DNA of 64,000 nucleotides from Streptomyces sp. NRRL F-5135. GTDB taxonomy: Bacteria > Actinomycetota > Actinomycetes > Streptomycetales > Streptomycetaceae. Every line of letters begins with the position of its first letter. Position 1 is the first letter of the stretch. A model generated the notes under the pieces. The model was given only the letters and a program-made list of their open reading frames with translations. It was not told the DNA's origin and did no database searches. This document shows positions 60,603 to 64,000 of this stretch, piece by piece. The position numbers and the translations under genes were made by a program. The stretch is from NCBI RefSeq assembly GCF_000719775.1, contig NZ_JOHR01000007.1, forward strand, positions 492,047 through 556,046. Reading direction: 5' to 3'.

Positions 60603-60845
60603 ATGCGTATGCGCACCGCCCTTGTCCCCGCGGCCGTGGCCCTCGCAGCCGCCGCCACCCTCGCCACCGCCGGCACCGCGGCCGCCGACGCCGAGGCCGA
60701 AGGGGTCGTCTTCGGCTCGCCCGGCGTCCTGTCCGGCAACAACGTTCAGATCCCCATCCACGTCCAGGCCAACGTCTGCGGCAACAGCATCAACATCATC
60801 GGGCTCATCAACCCCGCCGCCGGAAACCTCTGCTTCAACGGCTGA
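60603..60845 (+). CDS. Short chaplin
   Basis: This 80-residue precursor has a signal peptide (AAVALAAAATLATAGTAAADA) and a single chaplin domain: VVFGSPGVLSGNNVQIPIHVQANVCGNSINIIGLINPAAGNLCFNG, with Cys59 and Cys77 for the intramolecular disulphide. Short chaplins self-assemble into amyloid-like fibrils that make aerial hyphae and spores hydrophobic. There is no LPXTG sorting signal, which places it with the ChpD-H group. GGGAGCGATCC precedes the ATG. Its A/T-rich upstream ATTAATAGGACTATTC may be the promoter. Confidence 0.93.
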   Translation: MRMRTALVPAAVALAAAATLATAGTAAADAEAEGVVFGSPGVLSGNNVQIPIHVQANVCGNSINIIGLINPAAGNLCFNG

Positions 60846-60882
60846 GACAGCCGCACACTCCCGAGTCGTCCCCTTCTCCGCC

Positions 60883-60933
60883 GGCCCCGTGCCGACCGGT
60901 TCCGCACTCCGCGGAACCCGGCCGCACGGGGCC
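60883..60933 (+). terminator. Two-tier hairpin terminator of the chaplin gene
   Basis: Outer arms GGCCCCGTGC (60883-60892) and GCACGGGGCC (60924-60933) enclose inner arms GGTTCCGC (60898-60905) and GCGGAACC (60911-60918). The structure starts 38 nt after the chaplin stop. The rest of the 220-bp gap to the convergent SDR gene shows nothing else. Confidence 0.7.
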
Positions 60934-61065
60934 GCGGTACTGGTCCGTTCGAGTTGCGGACGCTCAAGACCTCTGCCGGTGCGACCAGTACGACGCGTAC
61001 ACCCTCGAAGACGACTCGGCCGGCCCGACCGGCCCGTCGCGGCGGTGCCGATCAGCGCGAAGGGA

Positions 61066-61812
61066 TCACTGCGCGGTCAGTCCGCCGTCGACGACGTGTT
61101 CCGTGCCGCTGATGTACGACGAGTCGTCCGAGGCGAGGAAGAGGACGAGGCTCGACACCTCGTCCGCGTCGGACATACGGCGCAGCGGAACCGTTTCGGC
61201 GATACCGCCCCCGTTCTCATCGGTCGCCGCCGCCATCATGGGGGTCTTGATGTAGCCGGGGTGCACCGAGTTGACGCGGATGTTGTCGGGGCCGTACTGC
61301 ACCGCGACATGCTTGGTCATGCCCCGGGAAGCGAACTTGCTGCCGACGTAGGCGAGGTTCGGCGCCCCGACGATCGAGACGATGCCCGCGATGGAGGAGA
61401 CGTTCACGATCGAGCCACCGCCGGCCCGGCGCATGGAGGGGATGACCGTCTTCATGCCGTAGAACTGAGAATGCTGGTTGACGGCGCAGACCTTGAGGTA
61501 CTCCTCCTCTCCGAGGTCGACGGTCGGGGTGACCGGGCCGAGGATGCCCGCGTTGTTGACCAGGACGGTCACGGGGCCGAATGCCTCCTCGGTCCGCCGG
61601 TGCACGCGGCCCCAGTCCTCCAGTGACGTGACGTCGTGCCGGAGGAAGAGCGCCCGCGGGCCGAGTTCCCCGGCGATGCGCTGTCCCGCTTCCTCGTTGA
61701 CGTCGGTGAGCGCGACGGAGGCGCCCTCGTCGACGAACCTGCGGGCGTGCGCTTCGCCCATGCCCTGGGCGGCCCCGGTGATGATGGCGACCTTGCCGTC
61801 GAGCTTCCCCAT
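61066..61812 (-). CDS. SDR-family oxidoreductase
   Basis: This 248-residue classical short-chain dehydrogenase has the cofactor motif TGAAQGMG (residues 12-19), LVNNAG (84-89), and the catalytic Ser140, Tyr155 and Lys159 in YVGSK; Asn112 completes the tetrad. Asp37 after the second strand suggests NAD(H) preference. It resembles cyclopentanol or hydroxysteroid dehydrogenases. GGAGAGG precedes the ATG at 61812. A TetR gene diverges from it. Confidence 0.94.
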   Translation of the reverse strand: MGKLDGKVAIITGAAQGMGEAHARRFVDEGASVALTDVNEEAGQRIAGELGPRALFLRHDVTSLEDWGRVHRRTEEAFGPVTVLVNNAGILGPVTPTVDLGEEEYLKVCAVNQHSQFYGMKTVIPSMRRAGGGSIVNVSSIAGIVSIVGAPNLAYVGSKFASRGMTKHVAVQYGPDNIRVNSVHPGYIKTPMMAAATDENGGGIAETVPLRRMSDADEVSSLVLFLASDDSSYISGTEHVVDGGLTAQ

Positions 61813-61877
61813 GGTCTGTACCTCTCCGTGCCGACGATCGATGACGACTGCCCGTGCGAACAGGGCCGATGAGCCCT

Positions 61878-61895
61878 TGCCCCGACGCCGGGGCA
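61878..61895. promoter_or_regulatory. Candidate TetR operator between SDR and TetR genes
   Basis: TGCCCCG-ACGC-CGGGGCA is a perfect inverted repeat, placed inside a wider GCCCTT (61873-61878) ... AAGGGC (61910-61915) pair. TAGAAT at 61977-61982 stands 7 nt before the TetR ATG and may be the -10 of a leaderless transcript. Confidence 0.5.
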
Positions 61896-61989
61896 GCAGT
61901 TCAGACAATAAAGGGCCGGAGTACCGAAAATCCATGGTGCGGTGCCGCCCGATCGTTCGTCGGCCCGCGGGGGCACTAGAATCCGTGAA

Positions 61990-62607
61990 ATGTCGTCCCA
62001 ACCCGTCCGGCGCGGCCGTGGCCGCCCACGAGCCGCATCACGCGGCGAGGTGGAGAAGGTGGCGATCGACCTGATGCGGCGGCACGGCTACGACGGTGTC
62101 AGCGTGGACGCGATCGTGGAGGCGGCGGGCATCGGCCGCACCACCTTCTTCCGTTACTTCGGCACGAAGCCGGGCGTCATCTGGTACGCCTTCGACGACA
62201 CCATCGCCCGGCTCGAGGCGGAACTCCGCGACGCGCCCGGGGACCTCGGAGCGATGGAGGCGGTCAGACGGGCCGTCGTCTCCTCGACACGCTCGGCCGT
62301 GTACGACAGCGATGTCTGGCTGGAGCGCTTCGATCTCCTCGACAGCAGCCCGTCCCTGCGCGTCGGCGCCTCTGAACACTGGGAGCTGTGGAAGCGGGCC
62401 ATCGCCGGACATCTGGCGCGGCACACCGGCGGATCGGCCACCGACGCGACTCCCATGGCGGCGGCCGGCGCCTGCCAGGGAGTCTTCGTCGCCGAGCTAC
62501 GGGGCCGGCTCAGCGGCGACGGGCGCGACGCCTTCGTCGAGCGGCTCGACCGGAGCCTGGCCCCCGTCACCGGCGTCTTGGACCAGTTGTTCCGTACCGA
62601 CGGTTGA
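61990..62607 (+). CDS. TetR-family transcriptional regulator
   Basis: This 205-residue regulator has the helix-turn-helix VEKVAIDLMRRHGYDGVSVDAIVEAAGIGRTTFFRYFGTKPGVIWYAFDD. The FFRYFxxK...W..FDD sequence resembles the subgroup proposed to sense acyl-CoA-like ligands (including MftR), though the ligand here is unknown. The ATG at 61990 lacks an RBS and follows TAGAAT by 7 nt. It probably controls the divergent SDR gene. It converges on the P450 gene with 23 bp between stops. Confidence 0.92.
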   Translation: MSSQPVRRGRGRPRAASRGEVEKVAIDLMRRHGYDGVSVDAIVEAAGIGRTTFFRYFGTKPGVIWYAFDDTIARLEAELRDAPGDLGAMEAVRRAVVSSTRSAVYDSDVWLERFDLLDSSPSLRVGASEHWELWKRAIAGHLARHTGGSATDATPMAAAGACQGVFVAELRGRLSGDGRDAFVERLDRSLAPVTGVLDQLFRTDG

Positions 62608-62630
62608 GAACGTGTGACGGGTACGCGGGC

Positions 62631-63773
62631 CTACCGCGGCGCGGGGGTGAACCGCACCGGCAGAGCGAGCAGTCCTCGTGACCAGATGGAGGTGCGCCAG
62701 GTCAGTTCGTGGGGTTCCACGGACAGCTCCAGGTCCGGCAGGCGCTCCAGCAGGGTCTCGATCGCGGTACGGGCGATGACGTCGGCCAGCAGCGGGGCAG
62801 GGTAGGGGCAGCGGTGCTCGCCGTTGCCGAAGGACAGGTGCGCCGAGTTCTCCGTGCCGACATGGCCCTCGGGCCAGATGAGCGGGTCCGTGTTCGCGGC
62901 GGCGAGGCCGAGGATCAGGCAGTCGCCCTCCCTGATGCGCTTGCCCCCGAGCTGGGTGTCCCGTACCGCCCAGCGGCCGGTGAAGTTCTGCAGGGGTGTG
63001 TCCAGCCACAGCACCTCGTTGAGCGCCTGTCCGACACTGAGCCGGCCGCCCGACACGTCCAGCGCGAACCGGTCGTCCGTCAGCAGCAGGCGCAGGCCGT
63101 TGGAGATCCAGTTGGACGTCTGCTGCTGCACGGCCGAGAGGATGGCGATCAGGTCGGCGCGGACCTCTTCGTCCGTGAGGCCGGCCGGATGCGCGAGCAT
63201 CCTTGAGGTGACGTCGGGGCCGGGGCGCTCACGCTTGTCCTCGATCAACCGCCCCACGCGCTCCGCCAGACGCTGGTAGGCGGCGACCTGGTCCTCGTCG
63301 GGGGCCGTGTCCAGGGTGATCCGGAGGTCCCGTACGAGCGCGTCGGCCTCCGTGCTGTCGGCCGCCACGCCGCAGAGGTGGATGGCCGCCCGCAGGGGCA
63401 GCGCGTGCGCGTAGCCGGCGATGAGTTCCGTACGCCCGCTGCCGGCGAACATGCCGATGAGGCCCTCGGCGATCTCACCGCAGGTATGGGCGAGTTCGAA
63501 CTGGTCGACCGCCTCCAGCGCGTCCGTGATCACGCCGGCCCGCCGCTGGTGCTCCGCTCCCTCGGTGAACATGACGGACGGCTGGTAGCCGACGAACGGC
63601 ATGAGCGGCCAGTCGTCCGGGATGTCGGACCACTGGTTCCAGCGCCGTGAGTCCCGGGCGAAGAGGTCGTCGTGGCTGGTGACGTAGCCGACCTCGGCGT
63701 AGCCGAGCACCAGCCAGGCGGGGATGTCCCCGTCGAGCAGGACCGGGGCGACCGCGCCGTGCTCGCGGCGCAT
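62631..63773 (-). pseudogene. CYP157-like cytochrome P450 lacking its 5' end
   Basis: The readable part is 380 residues from an ATG at 63773. It has the haem loop FGNGEHRCPYPAP with ligand Cys322. The ExxR motif of the K-helix is EVLW (253-256), the known peculiarity of the CYP157 family found in Streptomyces conservons. The I-helix lacks the usual AGxxT (ILSAVQQQTSNW). Homology to P450 runs upstream of the ATG (QQLYRAMRREHG) directly into the cvnD-like sequence in another frame, and there is no RBS. I infer that about 40-60 N-terminal residues are gone. A shortened product might still be made, but function is doubtful. Confidence 0.75.
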
Positions 63774-63790
63774 CGCCCGGTACAGCTGCT

Positions 63791-64000
63791 GATCAGCACC
63801 TTCTTGCCGGAGGCGCGGGTCCGTGCGTCGCAGTCGATCAGCGGGACGTGCTCCGGCAGTGCGAGCGCCTGGCGGATCTCCGCCAGCGAGAAGTCCATCG
63901 GGTCGTTGTCGAACCGGTTGACGGCGACGACGAAGGGGGTCTTGTGGTGTTCGAGCCGGTCGATGGCGTACCAGGAGTCGCTCATGCGGCGGGTGTCGAC
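63791..64000 (-). pseudogene. cvnD: Conservon GTP-binding protein CvnD, truncated 3' end (extends past the window)
   Basis: The minus strand encodes SDSWYAIDRLEHHKTPFVVAVNRFD, then AEIRQALALPEHVPLIDCDARTRASGKKVLIS. This is the C-terminal half of the ATP/GTP-binding CvnD protein; NRFD stands at the NKxD guanine-recognition position. Conservons (cvnABCD) are Streptomyces operons often followed by CYP157 and CYP154 genes. The frame then leaves the family (SSCTGRCAAS...) and reads on to a stop at 63530, out of frame inside the P450. The junction is near 63790. Confidence 0.75.

Noticed and set aside
1..64000. GTCGAC at both ends of the window, suggesting a restriction-fragment or circular join
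   Set aside because: A 6-bp GC-rich site is common in this genome, and the two ends carry unrelated partial genes (HAD hydrolase and cvnD) that do not join.

Overview
This 64 kb window is a chromosomal segment of a high-GC actinomycete, almost certainly Streptomyces or a close relative. The base composition, GTG/TTG starts, 4-nt start/stop overlaps and gene content all point there: a chaplin, a conservon remnant with a CYP157-type P450, an SCO2400-family protein, the fasR-fabD-fabH-acpP-fabF cluster and homodimeric aceE. No rRNA, tRNA, insertion sequence, integrase or CRISPR array was seen. Most of the window looks like core chromosome of the SCO236x-SCO245x type; the right end (about 57-64 kb) is more accessory.

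Region 1 (1-10.4 kb) is a tellurite-resistance-like (Ter) stress locus. A minus-strand operon encodes a citrate-lyase/HpcH-like enzyme, two phosphoribosyltransferase modules joined in one reading frame, and a HAD hydrolase cut by the window edge. This set has been proposed from comparative genomics to make a nucleoside-like metabolite. It is followed by a proline-rich TerD, a TerA-like protein, a TerC-like membrane protein (DUF475), two standard TerD proteins, an AhpE-like peroxiredoxin and a DUF3052 protein. Region 2 (10.4-14.4 kb) holds aceE with a strong terminator and a secreted I36-type inhibitor.

Region 3 (15-22.2 kb) contains two paralogous DUF1023 alpha/beta hydrolases flanking a DUF4429 protein and a two-component system. 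A GGTATGAC-type operator lies in front of both the two-component system and the second hydrolase/acyltransferase operon, suggesting a local regulon. Region 4 (22.4-32.5 kb) has an aldo/keto reductase with its MerR regulator, a serine hydrolase, a pirin, the type II fatty-acid synthase cluster, a beta-hydroxyacid dehydrogenase and DUF3145. Region 5 (32.7-47.5 kb) is rich in secreted and carbohydrate enzymes: SGNH lipoprotein, aldose epimerase, GH3, a pyroglutamyl-peptidase-like protein with Ser in the usual Cys position, M14 carboxypeptidase and GH43 arabinanase. An EI24 membrane protein, a MarR/oxidoreductase pair and an SCO2400-family protein are also here.

Region 6 (47.5-57 kb) pairs an MreB/Mbl-like actin with an overlapping GAF sensor kinase whose ATPase domain looks broken. 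It also has a DUF574 methyltransferase, a P1B-4 metal ATPase with a hexapeptide-repeat insert, an MFS exporter and a DUF4142 protein. Region 7 (57-64 kb) holds GNAT plus tandem-HTH MerR, IclR plus 2-hydroxyacid dehydrogenase, an isolated short chaplin, an SDR/TetR pair, and a damaged conservon in which the cvnD 3' end runs out of frame into a CYP157 gene lacking its 5' end.

The most interesting points are the Ter metabolite module with fused phosphoribosyltransferases, the conservon deletion junction, the shared operator around the two-component system, the Cys-to-Ser peptidase homologue, the actin-linked degenerate kinase and the hexapeptide insert in the metal ATPase.
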